Both the position numbers and the translations under genes were made by a program. A DNA stretch of 64,000 bases from Candidatus Ozemibacter sibiricus (GTDB lineage Bacteria; Muiribacteriota; Ozemobacteria; Ozemobacterales; Ozemobacteraceae), in NCBI GenBank assembly GCA_003327425.1, contig QOQW01000024.1, positions 1-64,000 on the forward strand, read 5' to 3'. This document shows positions 24,449-33,478 of this stretch, one piece after another. Position 1 is the stretch's first letter; the number at the start of each line of letters is the position of its first letter. The notes under the pieces are model-generated. The model worked only from the letters and a program-made list of their open reading frames with translations. It searched no databases and had not been told where the DNA came from.

Positions 24449-25927
24449 TCAGAGCTTGGCTTCGATGGCCTCGATCACCGTCTTGAGCGCTTTGATGCGG
24501 GCGTAATACTTGTCATTCGCCTCGATGATCGTCCAGGGGGCGTAACTGGTACTGCACTTCGCCAGCATGTCATTGATGGCCACTTCATACTGCGGCCATT
24601 TCTCGCGGTTGCGCCAGTCCTCGTCGGTGATCTTCCATTGTTTCCAGGGGGTTTCCTGACGGTCCTTGAACCGCTTCAACTGCTCGTCCTGGTCGATGTG
24701 CAGCCAGAATTTGACGATGACGGTACCGAAGTTGGCGAGGTGAGCCTCGAACTCGTTGATCTCCCGATAGGCGCGCTGCCAGGCTTCGGTTGAGCAGAAC
24801 CCCTCGATGCGTTCGACCAGCACGCGACCATACCAGGTGCGGTCGAAGATGGTCATGTGCCCGGCCTTGGGCAGGGCGCGGGCGAACCGCCACAGGTAGT
24901 GGTGGTCGAGTTCCTCCTTGGTGGGCGCGGCGATGGGGATGACCTCGTAGCCGCGCGGGTCGAGACGCTCGGTCAGGCGCTTGATGTTTCCGCCTTTGCC
25001 GGCCGCATCGCACCCTTCATAGCAGATGACCACCGGGATGCGTCGCACGTAGATTTCGTGCTCGAGGTCGCGCAAGCGCTCCTGCAACTGATCGATCTGC
25101 TGGTCATACTCTTCTTTGGGCAGCTTCTTCGACAGGTCGAGACCCGACAGGACGGTCACGTTGCGTCCAGGCAGATGGGTGAAGCTGGCTTTCTCCTGGC
25201 TGCCCGCAGCGGCCTTCTTGCGTTCGATCGCGGTCGACCATGTCTCGACCAGGGTCTCGAAGATCTTGGTCAGCGCATACTGCCGATTGTGCCCCTCGAC
25301 CACGACCCAGGGCGCGGTCGGCGTGTTCGTCCGTTCCAGCATTTCCTCGGCCGCCCGGATGTACTTGCCGTACTGCCGGTGCTGCTTCCACTCTTCCTTG
25401 CCGATCTTCCAAGCCAGGGCCGGATTCTTCTCGATGGCCCGGAAGCGCTTGCGCTGCTCCTTGCGGCTGATGTGGATCCAGAATTTGACGATGACGGCGC
25501 CATCATCGGCCTGCTGGCGCTCGAAGGCGAGGATCTCCTCGAACGCACGTTCCCAGGCTTTGCGGGGGATCTTCTTGGCGACCCGCTCCTCGAGCACGCG
25601 ATCATACCAGCTGTGATCGAAGATGGCGACGCGGCCCCGCGCCGGCAGTTTGTTCCAGAAACGGACCAGAAAGGGGCGCAGGGCTTCTTCCGGCGTGGGC
25701 GGCTGGATCGGATGGACTTTGAACCCGCGCGGATCGAGCGGGAGCATCAACTGATTGATGGCGGTCCCTTTGCCGGCGGCTTCCAGACCCTCGAACACCA
25801 GGATGGTAGGAATGCCCAGATCCTTCATCTGCCGTTGCAGTTCGTTCAGCCGGCGCTCCAGCTCGGGCATCTGCTTCTTGAATTCAGCTTTCGACAGTTT
25901 CTTGCTGAGATCGACCATTTCGAGCAT
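24449..25927 (-). CDS. pap: Polyphosphate:AMP phosphotransferase, two-domain PPK2
   Basis: 492 aa from ATG 25927 (AAGGAGG upstream). Two tandem PPK2 domains, as in class II PAP. Domain 1 has Walker A GLEAAGKGT at 47-55 and FDHSWYDR near 103-110. Domain 2 has Walker A EGCDAAGKGGN at 304-314 and FDRTWYGR. It transfers phosphate from polyphosphate to AMP, making ADP in the cytoplasm (family knowledge). Domain 2 fits the canonical DRxWY lid better, so it is the likely catalytic half. It fits with the CHAD/Ppx-HD pair at 33 kb as a second polyphosphate function. Confidence 0.9.
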   Translation of the reverse strand: MLEMVDLSKKLSKAEFKKQMPELERRLNELQRQMKDLGIPTILVFEGLEAAGKGTAINQLMLPLDPRGFKVHPIQPPTPEEALRPFLVRFWNKLPARGRVAIFDHSWYDRVLEERVAKKIPRKAWERAFEEILAFERQQADDGAVIVKFWIHISRKEQRKRFRAIEKNPALAWKIGKEEWKQHRQYGKYIRAAEEMLERTNTPTAPWVVVEGHNRQYALTKIFETLVETWSTAIERKKAAAGSQEKASFTHLPGRNVTVLSGLDLSKKLPKEEYDQQIDQLQERLRDLEHEIYVRRIPVVICYEGCDAAGKGGNIKRLTERLDPRGYEVIPIAAPTKEELDHHYLWRFARALPKAGHMTIFDRTWYGRVLVERIEGFCSTEAWQRAYREINEFEAHLANFGTVIVKFWLHIDQDEQLKRFKDRQETPWKQWKITDEDWRNREKWPQYEVAINDMLAKCSTSYAPWTIIEANDKYYARIKALKTVIEAIEAKL

Positions 25928-26070
25928 GGGATATCCTCCTTGGGGGTGACGATGGACGTGCGATCCTCTGCGCTCATTGTAAGACGGATCCGACCCGCGT
26001 GCCACTGTTTTGTGCAGGGCATGGGGCGAAGGTGCCAGATCGGAATGGCGGGGCCACCGCAGCGGGGGCG

Positions 26071-27138
26071 TCAGATCTGATCGCCGGGGGCGAAGACGCC
26101 CGAAATGCGGGCGCAGGCTTCCTGATAGTCGGCCGGCTGTCCGATATCCAGCCAGAATTCGGAAAGCGGATAGCAGGCGACCCCCCCATGGCCTCGGGCC
26201 ACCTGTCTGATCAAATCAGGCATGTCGAGCCGGGTGGCGGGCGGGATCAGCTCGAGCAGGCGCGGTTCGAGGACGTAGATGCCGGCATTGATGAGGATCT
26301 TCTGTTCGGGCTTCTCCTCGATGTCGATCAGCTCGGCGCCCTGGCGAACGATCACGCCATACGGGATCTGGAAGGTGAACTCGCGGGTGCACAGCGTCAG
26401 GGCCCGCCCGGCCGCGGCATGGTAGTCGAGAAGATTGGAGATGTTGACCGGACACAGGATGTCGCCGTTCATGACGATCAGGCTGGTGGCCGGCTTTTCG
26501 GGCAACAGGGACAGCGAACCGGCGGTGCCGAGGAACTCCTTCTCCTCGAGGAAGGCGATCTCGGCGTCGAGGTCGCGCAGGTTCTGGAAGTGGGCCTTGA
26601 TCTGGTCGGCATGGTAGTTGACCGACAGGAAGATCTTGACGATGCCGTGTCGCCGCAACTGGCGGACGATGGTTTCCAGGATCGGGCGGCCGCCGACCGG
26701 CAGCAATGGCTTGGGGGTGTCGCGGGTGAGGGCGCCCAGCCGTCGCCCCAGGCCGCCCGCCATGATGACCGCCTGGTGCGGGCGGGGGGCGCGCGCCACC
26801 AGATCCTGCAGTCGGCGCAGGTGGATGACCCGCCCCTGGCCGTCGACGATCGGCACGTGCTTGATCGACCGGCGCGACATCAAGAAGAGCAGTTCGTCAT
26901 CGGGCGTGTCGGGGCGGGCGGTCAGAGGCCGCGGGTTCATCAACTGGTCGATCCGGCTGTCGAGGGTGACCCCGCGCAGGATGCCGCGCCGGATGTCGCC
27001 ATCGGTGACGGTGCCGAGCAGGTGGCGGTCGGCATCGACAATCAGGGCGATTTCGAGCGCGGCGGCGTCGATGGCCCGCAAGGTGTCGAGGATCGTGGTT
27101 TCCGGTGGCAGCAGGACCTGTTCGAGGCGGCGGTTCAT
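26071..27138 (-). CDS. CBS-domain sugar-phosphate nucleotidyltransferase
   Basis: 355 aa. Two CBS motifs occupy 1-115 (IVDADRHLLGTVTDGDIRRG, then VPIVDGQGRVIHLRR). They are followed by a nucleotidyltransferase: MAGGLGRRLGALTRDTPKPLLPVGG is the G-x-G-xR-x-K/P signature, and MNGDIL carries the metal-binding Asp. This architecture matches PtmE/NeuD-region GDP- or CMP-sugar enzymes from nonulosonate pathways. No such pathway is adjacent here, so the substrate is unknown. The CBS pair suggests adenylate control. It lies 58 nt after the phosphoesterase and may be the distal end of the pyr operon transcript. Confidence 0.82.
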   Translation of the reverse strand: MNRRLEQVLLPPETTILDTLRAIDAAALEIALIVDADRHLLGTVTDGDIRRGILRGVTLDSRIDQLMNPRPLTARPDTPDDELLFLMSRRSIKHVPIVDGQGRVIHLRRLQDLVARAPRPHQAVIMAGGLGRRLGALTRDTPKPLLPVGGRPILETIVRQLRRHGIVKIFLSVNYHADQIKAHFQNLRDLDAEIAFLEEKEFLGTAGSLSLLPEKPATSLIVMNGDILCPVNISNLLDYHAAAGRALTLCTREFTFQIPYGVIVRQGAELIDIEEKPEQKILINAGIYVLEPRLLELIPPATRLDMPDLIRQVARGHGGVACYPLSEFWLDIGQPADYQEACARISGVFAPGDQI

Positions 27139-27196
27139 GGTTTCACCCCCATGGCATGGACTGCGGACATCTTACCAGAAGTCGCCGACCGGCGAT

Positions 27197-28060
27197 TCAG
27201 CGCTGGGTCGCCAGGCGGCGGGGCCCGCCGGGGCCGTGCCAGGTGGCTTCCAGCGTGTCCAGATCGAGCAGGAGCCACTGCAGGGGGTCGCCCTGGCCGG
27301 GCTGGAGGCAGAGGGTCGAGCCGAGCCATCCCTGCCAGCGGCCGGTGATGGCCGGCGATTCGTGGATGTGGCCGTGCAGGGCGACGCGGGGCTGGAGCTG
27401 TTCGAGAAACCGCCGGATGACGGGCGAACCGATGTCGGCCCCGGAATGGATGGTGGCCAGGCCCAGGCCGGCCGGCGGATGATGGATGATGTAGACGGCG
27501 CGGCGCGGGTCGCGCGGCCGCGGCAGGGCCGCCAGCTCTTGTTCGATGGTAGGCAGAGACGCCAGCCGGGCGGGCCAGTCAGGCACGACCCGCCACCCCT
27601 CGGGGGTGGCTTCGACCGGCTGGCCCCTGCCAGGCGGCGGTCGGAAGCGGGCATCCTCGGCGCGACAGCGCGATTTCGGCGGGAAGGGGTAATCGACCAC
27701 CAGATCGAAGCCGATGAACTCGTACCCGCCCAGCTCGATCCGCCGGCGTGAGCAGTGGTGCGCGTGGGTATGAGCCGCGCAGAGGGCGTCGAACGCCTCG
27801 TCGATGGCTGGCAGATCATGCGACGACAGGATGCCCAGCCAATGGATGCCGGCGTCGTCGTATTCGCGGAAATGCGGGTCGAGGAAATCGCGCAGGAACG
27901 CCTGCTGGCAGGCGGCGGTCGCTGCGAGATCGTCGAGGCACCATTCGAGGGCATCGCCGCCCGTCACGACGGCGTCGACGCGATGCCAGCGGGCGTGGTC
28001 GAGCACCTCCCGGTAGCGGTCGGGCCGAGCATGCAGGTCGGTCGCATACAGGATCTTCAT
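27197..28060 (-). CDS. Calcineurin-like metallophosphoesterase
   Basis: 287 aa from ATG 28060, overlapping the pyrK stop (ATGA). Metal motifs: ATDLHARP (DxH), TGGDALEW (GD), YIIHHPP (His) and LHGHIHES (GHxH). The GNHD block reads LSSHDLP, so the metal-bridging Asn is Ser while the catalytic His is kept. Predicted cytoplasmic phosphohydrolase of unknown substrate. Its position at the end of the pyrimidine operon suggests a nucleotide or orotate-side phosphate as substrate (inference). Confidence 0.78.
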   Translation of the reverse strand: MKILYATDLHARPDRYREVLDHARWHRVDAVVTGGDALEWCLDDLAATAACQQAFLRDFLDPHFREYDDAGIHWLGILSSHDLPAIDEAFDALCAAHTHAHHCSRRRIELGGYEFIGFDLVVDYPFPPKSRCRAEDARFRPPPGRGQPVEATPEGWRVVPDWPARLASLPTIEQELAALPRPRDPRRAVYIIHHPPAGLGLATIHSGADIGSPVIRRFLEQLQPRVALHGHIHESPAITGRWQGWLGSTLCLQPGQGDPLQWLLLDLDTLEATWHGPGGPRRLATQR

Positions 28061-28869
28061 GGCCGGCTCGCGGGGGGCGTGGCGGCGGGCCGGCGTCCGG
28101 ACGGCCCGCGATGGGGCAGGCCCCATTCGGTGACGCTCTGCATCTGCTCTTCGGTCAGGATGGGCCCTTCCACGCACAGGCGCAGGCCCGACCCGTCGAG
28201 GCAGCATTGCCCGCACAGCCCGATGCCGCATTTCATATACCGTTCGAAGGATAACTCGACCGGCAGGCGGTGCAGCCGGGCGGCTTCGCGCACGGCCAGC
28301 AGCATGGGCTCGGGGCCGGCCCCGCAGACGAGCCGAGGCGGGGTGGGCGAGGCGGTCAGCGCGTCCGTCCAGCCGGCCATGACCGAGCCGGGGCGTCCGA
28401 CCGAGCCGTCGTCGGTGAACAGGCGCACGGCGGGGTGGCGCTGCAGATCGCTCAGGAAGGGGAGGTCGGCGGCTCGTCGGGCCCCGACCAGCCAGGTGTA
28501 CCGCAAGCCCCGCTCGGTCAAGCGCTGGGCCAGCAGCCGCAGCGGAGCGTTGCCGATGCCACCGCCGATCAGCAGGCTGTCAGGCATCAGGGTGAACCCG
28601 CGGCCGAAGGGGCCGCGCAGGCCGATTCGCTCGCCCGGCCGGCATTCCAGCAATCGACGGGTGAACGGGCCGACCGCCTTCACCGTGATCTGGATCGTCT
28701 CGAGATCGTCGCCCGAGACGGCGAAGGGCTTCTCATCGACGCCTGGCACCCAGATCGTCACGAACTGGCCGGGGGCGGCATCGAGGATCCGGGGCAGGAC
28801 GAGCGTCTTCAGCCCGGCCTGGTGCGCGATGACCTCGAGGATCGGCACGGTCTGCATGACATCAGCCAT
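28057..28869 (-). CDS. pyrK: Dihydroorotate dehydrogenase electron-transfer subunit
   Basis: 270 aa. A ferredoxin-NADP reductase-like fold: FAD region QITVKAVGPFTRRLL, NAD region LLIGGGIGNAPLRLL, and a C-terminal [2Fe-2S] cluster with Cys in MKCGIGLCGQCC and RLC. It passes electrons from dihydroorotate via PyrD to NAD+. Starts eight nucleotides inside pyrD's end, so translation is coupled. The presence of PyrK marks the NAD-linked class 1B enzyme, suited to anaerobic growth. Confidence 0.92.
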   Translation of the reverse strand: MADVMQTVPILEVIAHQAGLKTLVLPRILDAAPGQFVTIWVPGVDEKPFAVSGDDLETIQITVKAVGPFTRRLLECRPGERIGLRGPFGRGFTLMPDSLLIGGGIGNAPLRLLAQRLTERGLRYTWLVGARRAADLPFLSDLQRHPAVRLFTDDGSVGRPGSVMAGWTDALTASPTPPRLVCGAGPEPMLLAVREAARLHRLPVELSFERYMKCGIGLCGQCCLDGSGLRLCVEGPILTEEQMQSVTEWGLPHRGPSGRRPAATPPASRP

Positions 28870-29812
28870 GGCGAGCCTCCGCTGGGGGGGGATGGTGGGC
28901 GGCGCCGCGCAGGGCGTCGAGCGAACGCAGCCCTTCGCGCGCCAGCCAGTCGGTCAGGAACGCGTTGATGCGGCCGAACACCTCCAGGCCGCAGGTGTAG
29001 ATGCCGGTGCCGATGCCCACCGCAGTGGCCCCAGCCAGGATGAGCTGCAGGGCATCCTCGGGGCGGGTCACGCCGCCGGTGCCGATGATCGGCAGCGGCA
29101 CGGCCCGGGCGATCTCCCAGACCGCCCGCACCGCCAGGGGCAGAATGGCGCCGCCCGACAGCCCGCCCACTTGATTGGCCAGAATCGGCCGTCGCACGTG
29201 GGGGTCGATCAGCATGCCCGGTCCCACCGAGTTGATGGCGGTGATGGCATCGGCGCCCGCCGCGGCGCAGGCCTTGGCTGTCTGCGCGATCGACGGGCAC
29301 ATCAGCGACAGCTTGACCGCCACCGGCACCCCGTCGGCTCGCGCTTTGACCAGGCTGGTGATGCGGGCGCAGGCCGCCGCATCGGCGGCGAAGGGCTGGC
29401 CGAATTCCGAGCTGACATTGGGGCAGGAGACATTGATCTCGAGCAGGGCAGGCCGCACCAGGGCCAGCAGGCGCGCGGCCGCTTCCCCGAATTCGGCCTC
29501 GGTCCTGCCGAAGATCGAGGCGATCACCGGAATCGGCGAGCGCGCCTGGAACTCGGCGATCTCGCGGGCCATCTCCTCGACGCCGGGATTGGCCAGGCCG
29601 ACGGCGTTGAGCAGCCCGTGCTCGAACGGCAGGATCGAGGGACAGGGATGGCCCTTGCGCTCTTCGAGCCCGCACGACTTGGTCGTCACCGCGCCGGCCC
29701 CGGCGTCGGCCACCCGCTTCAGACTCGACGCCGACAGTCCCATCACCCCCGAGGCGAGCACCAGCGGCGAGGGGAAGGCGACCCCCGCCACCGTCACCGC
29801 GAGCGGGTTCAC
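28862..29812 (-). CDS. pyrD: Dihydroorotate dehydrogenase, catalytic subunit (class 1B)
   Basis: 316 aa from GTG 29812, overlapping the pyrF stop as GTGA. FMN-binding TIM barrel: PLVLASGVMG at the N-terminus, INVSCPNV (catalytic Cys of class 1), KLSLMCPSI, INSVGPGM and IIGTGGVTRPEDALQ. Oxidises dihydroorotate to orotate. The C-terminal tail past 300 is Pro/His rich and overlaps pyrK's start. Confidence 0.92.
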   Translation of the reverse strand: MNPLAVTVAGVAFPSPLVLASGVMGLSASSLKRVADAGAGAVTTKSCGLEERKGHPCPSILPFEHGLLNAVGLANPGVEEMAREIAEFQARSPIPVIASIFGRTEAEFGEAAARLLALVRPALLEINVSCPNVSSEFGQPFAADAAACARITSLVKARADGVPVAVKLSLMCPSIAQTAKACAAAGADAITAINSVGPGMLIDPHVRRPILANQVGGLSGGAILPLAVRAVWEIARAVPLPIIGTGGVTRPEDALQLILAGATAVGIGTGIYTCGLEVFGRINAFLTDWLAREGLRSLDALRGAAHHPPPAEARHG

Positions 29813-30507
29813 GACCGACCCGCCAGCTCGTGGTGAGCCTGGTCGAGCCACGCGGCCGGATCAGGCGCGCGCAGCAGGCTGCGCCCCACGATCAGGTAAT
29901 GCCGTCGCACGAAGGGGAAGGCGCGGGCGTCGCCCCCCTGGGCCCCGAAGCCCGGCGAGTAGAACTCGGCGGTCGGGGCGATCGGGTGGTCGGCCAGCAG
30001 CCGCTCGACCAGGGCGGGCTTGGTCAGCGGCACGACGAACGCCTCGACCCCCTGGGCGCGGGCGAGCCGGAACACCTGCTCGGGGAAGGCATCCGACAGA
30101 TAGCCGCCTTCCCCTTGCAGGAAGCAGGGGTGAGTCATCAACGTGCCGACGATGACTTTGATCGACGCCTGGCGCAAGGCCTTGATCCAGGCTTCGAGCG
30201 TCGCCGGCCCGGCCTGGGGAAAGAGGATGGCTTCATCGATGCCGGCCTGTCTCAAGGTGCGGGAGAAGGCTTCCCCCATCTCGGGGATGTCGGTGGCCGC
30301 CTTCTGGTGGTCATAGATCACGGGTCGCTCGGAATGACGTCGAATCATCTCGACGACCCGCGGCAGGCCATGGGTGAGGCCGAGCGTGAAGCCGACCTTG
30401 AACCCGTAGAGGAACGGGTGGCCGGCGACGGCGGCGACGACCCGGCGGGCCTCTTCGAGGTCGAAGCAGTCGAGGGCAGGGATCCAGCGGAATTCCTTGT
30501 CGGGCAT
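29809..30507 (-). CDS. pyrF: Orotidine 5'-phosphate decarboxylase with variant active-site spacing
   Basis: 232 aa. Decarboxylates OMP to UMP. Lys in YGFKVGF and the charged tetrad segment YDHQKAATDIPEM are visible. In most enzymes this block reads DxKxxDIP; here the Asp, Lys and Asp are spaced D-x2-K-x3-D, followed by DIP. The phosphate-binding end YLIVGRSLLRAPDP is normal. Start ATG 30507 has AGGAGG upstream. Neighbouring pyrE and pyrD confirm the role. Confidence 0.87.
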   Translation of the reverse strand: MPDKEFRWIPALDCFDLEEARRVVAAVAGHPFLYGFKVGFTLGLTHGLPRVVEMIRRHSERPVIYDHQKAATDIPEMGEAFSRTLRQAGIDEAILFPQAGPATLEAWIKALRQASIKVIVGTLMTHPCFLQGEGGYLSDAFPEQVFRLARAQGVEAFVVPLTKPALVERLLADHPIAPTAEFYSPGFGAQGGDARAFPFVRRHYLIVGRSLLRAPDPAAWLDQAHHELAGRS

Positions 30508-30558
30508 CAGTCTTCCTCCTGAGTAGGGTAGGGGAAGGCGGCGCGGCGGCGGCTTCGC

Positions 30559-31170
30559 TCAGGCCGTTTCCCAGAAGTGATGGATGACCTGCCAGCGGGG
30601 GTCGCCCTCGCGCTTCAGATGCTCGGCCAGGGCCGGCACGGTGGTGAGGGCGGCCACCGGCAGGGGCGGCGGGTGGTGGCGGGTGGTGCGGTCGACGACG
30701 ACGAGAATATCGGCGGTGGTCACGCCGAACGTGGTGCGCAGGGCGGTCAGCGCATCGAGCTTGGTGCGACCGGAACTCATCACGTCGTCGATGATGACGA
30801 CGCGATCGGCCGAGGTCGGCCGCCGACCGATGAACGAGCCGGTCTCGCCGTGGGTCTTGGCCTCCTTGCGGTCGAAGAGCACGCCGAGATCGGCGCCGGA
30901 GCGGTGCCAGGCGGCGGCGGCGGTGGCCGTGGCCAGGGCGATGCCTTTGTAGGCAGGCCCGAACAGCAGGGTGGTACCGGGAAAGCGAGTGGCGACCGCT
31001 TCGGCGAAATGCGCGCCGAGGATGGCCAGGTCGCGGCCCTGTTTCACTTCTCCCAGATCGATGAAGAACGGGGAAGGAGCGCCCGATTTGAGGGTGAACT
31101 CGCCGAACTTGAGGGCGCCGGTCCGGAGCAGGAAGGGGATGATCGGCTCGAGGGCGGGGTGCTCGTTCAT
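30559..31170 (-). CDS. pyrE: Orotate phosphoribosyltransferase
   Basis: 203 aa. Adds PRPP to orotate, giving OMP. PRPP loop RVVIIDDVMSSGRTK near 118-132, substrate segment LLFGPAYKGIALA, and FTLKSGAPSPFFIDLGE at the N-terminus. ATG 31170 overlaps the pyrC stop (ATGA) and has AAGGA upstream; the in-frame ATG two codons earlier is less well placed. 51 nt separate it from pyrF. Confidence 0.93.
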   Translation of the reverse strand: MNEHPALEPIIPFLLRTGALKFGEFTLKSGAPSPFFIDLGEVKQGRDLAILGAHFAEAVATRFPGTTLLFGPAYKGIALATATAAAAWHRSGADLGVLFDRKEAKTHGETGSFIGRRPTSADRVVIIDDVMSSGRTKLDALTALRTTFGVTTADILVVVDRTTRHHPPPLPVAALTTVPALAEHLKREGDPRWQVIHHFWETA

Positions 31171-32537
31171 GCGCATCCTTGCTGGAAGGGGTGGAGTGTG
31201 GGTGGAGCGGGACGGTCGGGGGCCGGGCGGGAAAACACGGGGCGCCCGGCGCGAAACACCATTTCGACCTGCCAAGGCCGGGCCAGATCGCCGTACGGGT
31301 CGTAGCCGGCTCCAGTGATGGGCGTGGGAAGCGGCTCAGCGGGGTCAGTTCGACGGATGAGAAGGAGATCGGCTGGCTCGCCGTCGGCCAGGCGCCCGGC
31401 GCGCGGCCGGCCATAGGCGGCCGCGGCGTTGGTGACGCCGACCCGGATGGCCTGGGCCCAGGTCAGCAACCCTTCTTCGACCAGGCGGGCGAGCAGCGGC
31501 AGGAACCATTCGACTCCCGGCATGCCCGAGGGGGCGCCCTGCGGTCGGGCCTTCTCGGCGGGAGGATGCGGCGCGTGGTCGGAAGCCAGGAAATCGATGA
31601 CCCCGCGCCGCACCGCGTCGCGGAGGGCCTGGCGATCAGCCTCGTCTCGCAAGGGCGGATTGACCCGGTAGCGCGGGCCGCGTTCCCGTTCGGTGGTCGC
31701 GGTGAAGAACAGGTAATGGAAACAGGTCTCGGCGCGGATGTCCCAGCCGGCGTCCTTCATGCGCTCGACCCAGGCCACTTCTTCCCGGGTCGAGAGATGC
31801 AGCAGCACCAGCCGCGGCGGTGGGTGGCCGGCGGCGCGAACCTGGTGCAAGGCGGCGTCGATCTTGCGCAGAGCTTCCAGAATGGCGAGGCGGGGCCGGG
31901 CTTCGTCGTGAGCCAGCCCGGAGGCGGCTGGCGGAAAGGCCGTTTCATCTTCGGCATGGATGGCCAGCAACGGGAAGCGGGCGAACAGGCGGGCCAGCTG
32001 GTCGACCGCGGTCACGGCCGGGCAGGCCCCCGAACGGGCCATGAAAACCTTGGTCGCGACGAAAGCAGCCAGTTCAGGGGTTGTTGGCGCATGCCCAGGC
32101 CAACCGCGGCCAGGCACGGCGGTTCCTGAGGGCTCTTCCGGCCAGCGGCCGTTGGCCAGGCCGAACAGGCCCCAGGCGGTGGCGGCATGCCGCCGGAACC
32201 ATTCGGCTTTGGCGCGCAGGCGGGCCGGCGTCGAGGTGGGAGGCCGGGTGTTGGGCATCTCGAGCAGGTCGGTCACCCCGCCGGCCAAGGCGGCCTGGCT
32301 GCCGCGCGCGATGCCCTCGACGGCGGCCCGGCCCGGTTGGCGAAAATGGACATGGGGGTCGAACAATCCCGGCAGGATCAGCCGGTCTCGGCCGTCGACG
32401 ATGGGGCCGTCGCCGGGAAGCGTCGGCCGGCCTGGTCGACAGGTCAGGCGCCCCCGATCGAGGAGGATGGCCCCTTCCCGCCATTCCCCGTCGGGACCGA
32501 GCCAGCGTGCCGCGTGGATCCGGATTGCCGGTGCCAT
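31167..32537 (-). CDS. pyrC: Dihydroorotase
   Basis: 456 aa, multifunctional-type (class I) dihydroorotase length. DPHVHFRQPG gives the metal His pair. TKVFM carries the lysine likely carbamylated. AIHAEDE and LLHLST give the remaining His ligands, and ASDHAPH the catalytic Asp. ATG 32537 has GGGAGG upstream. First gene of the pyr operon; pyrA and pyrB are absent from the window. Confidence 0.92.
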   Translation of the reverse strand: MAPAIRIHAARWLGPDGEWREGAILLDRGRLTCRPGRPTLPGDGPIVDGRDRLILPGLFDPHVHFRQPGRAAVEGIARGSQAALAGGVTDLLEMPNTRPPTSTPARLRAKAEWFRRHAATAWGLFGLANGRWPEEPSGTAVPGRGWPGHAPTTPELAAFVATKVFMARSGACPAVTAVDQLARLFARFPLLAIHAEDETAFPPAASGLAHDEARPRLAILEALRKIDAALHQVRAAGHPPPRLVLLHLSTREEVAWVERMKDAGWDIRAETCFHYLFFTATTERERGPRYRVNPPLRDEADRQALRDAVRRGVIDFLASDHAPHPPAEKARPQGAPSGMPGVEWFLPLLARLVEEGLLTWAQAIRVGVTNAAAAYGRPRAGRLADGEPADLLLIRRTDPAEPLPTPITGAGYDPYGDLARPWQVEMVFRAGRPVFSRPAPDRPAPPTLHPFQQGCA

Positions 32538-32563
32538 GCCACCTCCCGGGCCAATTGGCGCGG

Positions 32564-32592
32564 ATGGTAGCATGCCGCCACGGGCGGGTCAA
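32564..32592 (-). promoter_or_regulatory. Predicted sigma70 promoter of the pyr operon
   Basis: On the minus strand TTGACC (32592-32587), 17 nt, TACCAT (32569-32564). The -10 lies 26 nt before the pyrC ATG, leaving a leader of only about 20 nt. That is too short for a PyrR-type attenuator. The rest of 32593-32815 shows only a small CACAC-CTTC-GTGTG hairpin (32622-32635). Confidence 0.55.
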
Positions 32593-32815
32593 GACGGGCG
32601 AATTCGCCTGGGAAGACGCGGCACACCTTCGTGTGGGCGATCGGCGAGAACCGCCTGTTCTGGGGTCTAGAGGGCCGGCGCCAGGTGGTCTGTCGTTCGT
32701 GGCTAGATGCCAGGGAGCAGTCGCAAGAGACGGTCGAGGGAAGGAACAGGTATGGCCGGCCGAGGCGGCCGCGGGAGGCAGGGTCGGGCGACTGCGGGGA
32801 ACGATCGAAAGAGCA

Positions 32816-33478
32816 TCAGCCGTAGGTGCCCGTCGCCAGCTCAGGGCACCCGACGTCGAAAGGGACGAGGATGACCGGGCGCCCGGTCAGGGCCTGCAGG
32901 CCATCCGCCTTCTTCGTGGCGGCGGCGGTCTCAGCGGTGCCGTCGAGCAGGAACTGGACGGCCACCTGGACGTGGCGTGGCGACAGGCGCACGGCGAGAT
33001 CGCGGGTGATGGCGCGGTGCGTGCGGTCGAGGCCATCGGCCAGCCGCAGGCAGGCCAGCCCGGTGAAGACCACCTTCTTCTGCGCCGGATCGAGGGCCTG
33101 ATACTCGGCATGGCTGTCCTTGGGCAAGGCCTTGCGATGATACCGGGCCATCAACGCCACCCGCTTCCGCACGGCGGGGTCGACGATCCAGAATTTCTCC
33201 ATGATCAGGTGATAGCTCCATTTGTGGTGCTGCTCTTCGCGGATGCTGACCCCGATGTCGTGCAGCAACGCGGCGCAGGCCAGCTCGCTGCGGGCAGCCA
33301 TGCCCAGGCCATGCCAGCTGGCCAACCCGTCGAACAGCGCCAGCGAGAGGCGTGCCACCTGCAAGGCGTGCAGTTCAGACAGGGGCCCGACCGCCGAGAG
33401 CAGCTGGCGGGCGCCATGGATGGCCAGGGTGTCGGGCAGGACGGGCAGATGGTCGATGGCAGGCGGGAGGTTACGCAT
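32816..33478 (-). CDS. Stand-alone Ppx/GppA-type HD domain protein
   Basis: 220 aa. HD-superfamily motifs: ALLHDIG (HD), EEQHHKWSYHLI, MARYHRK and RLADGLDRTH. This run matches the C-terminal HD domain of exopolyphosphatase/GppA, without the N-terminal ASKHA phosphatase domain. Starts eight nucleotides inside the CHAD gene's end. Predicted cytoplasmic; probably binds or degrades polyphosphate or ppGpp-like molecules (inference). Confidence 0.75.
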   Translation of the reverse strand: MRNLPPAIDHLPVLPDTLAIHGARQLLSAVGPLSELHALQVARLSLALFDGLASWHGLGMAARSELACAALLHDIGVSIREEQHHKWSYHLIMEKFWIVDPAVRKRVALMARYHRKALPKDSHAEYQALDPAQKKVVFTGLACLRLADGLDRTHRAITRDLAVRLSPRHVQVAVQFLLDGTAETAAATKKADGLQALTGRPVILVPFDVGCPELATGTYG

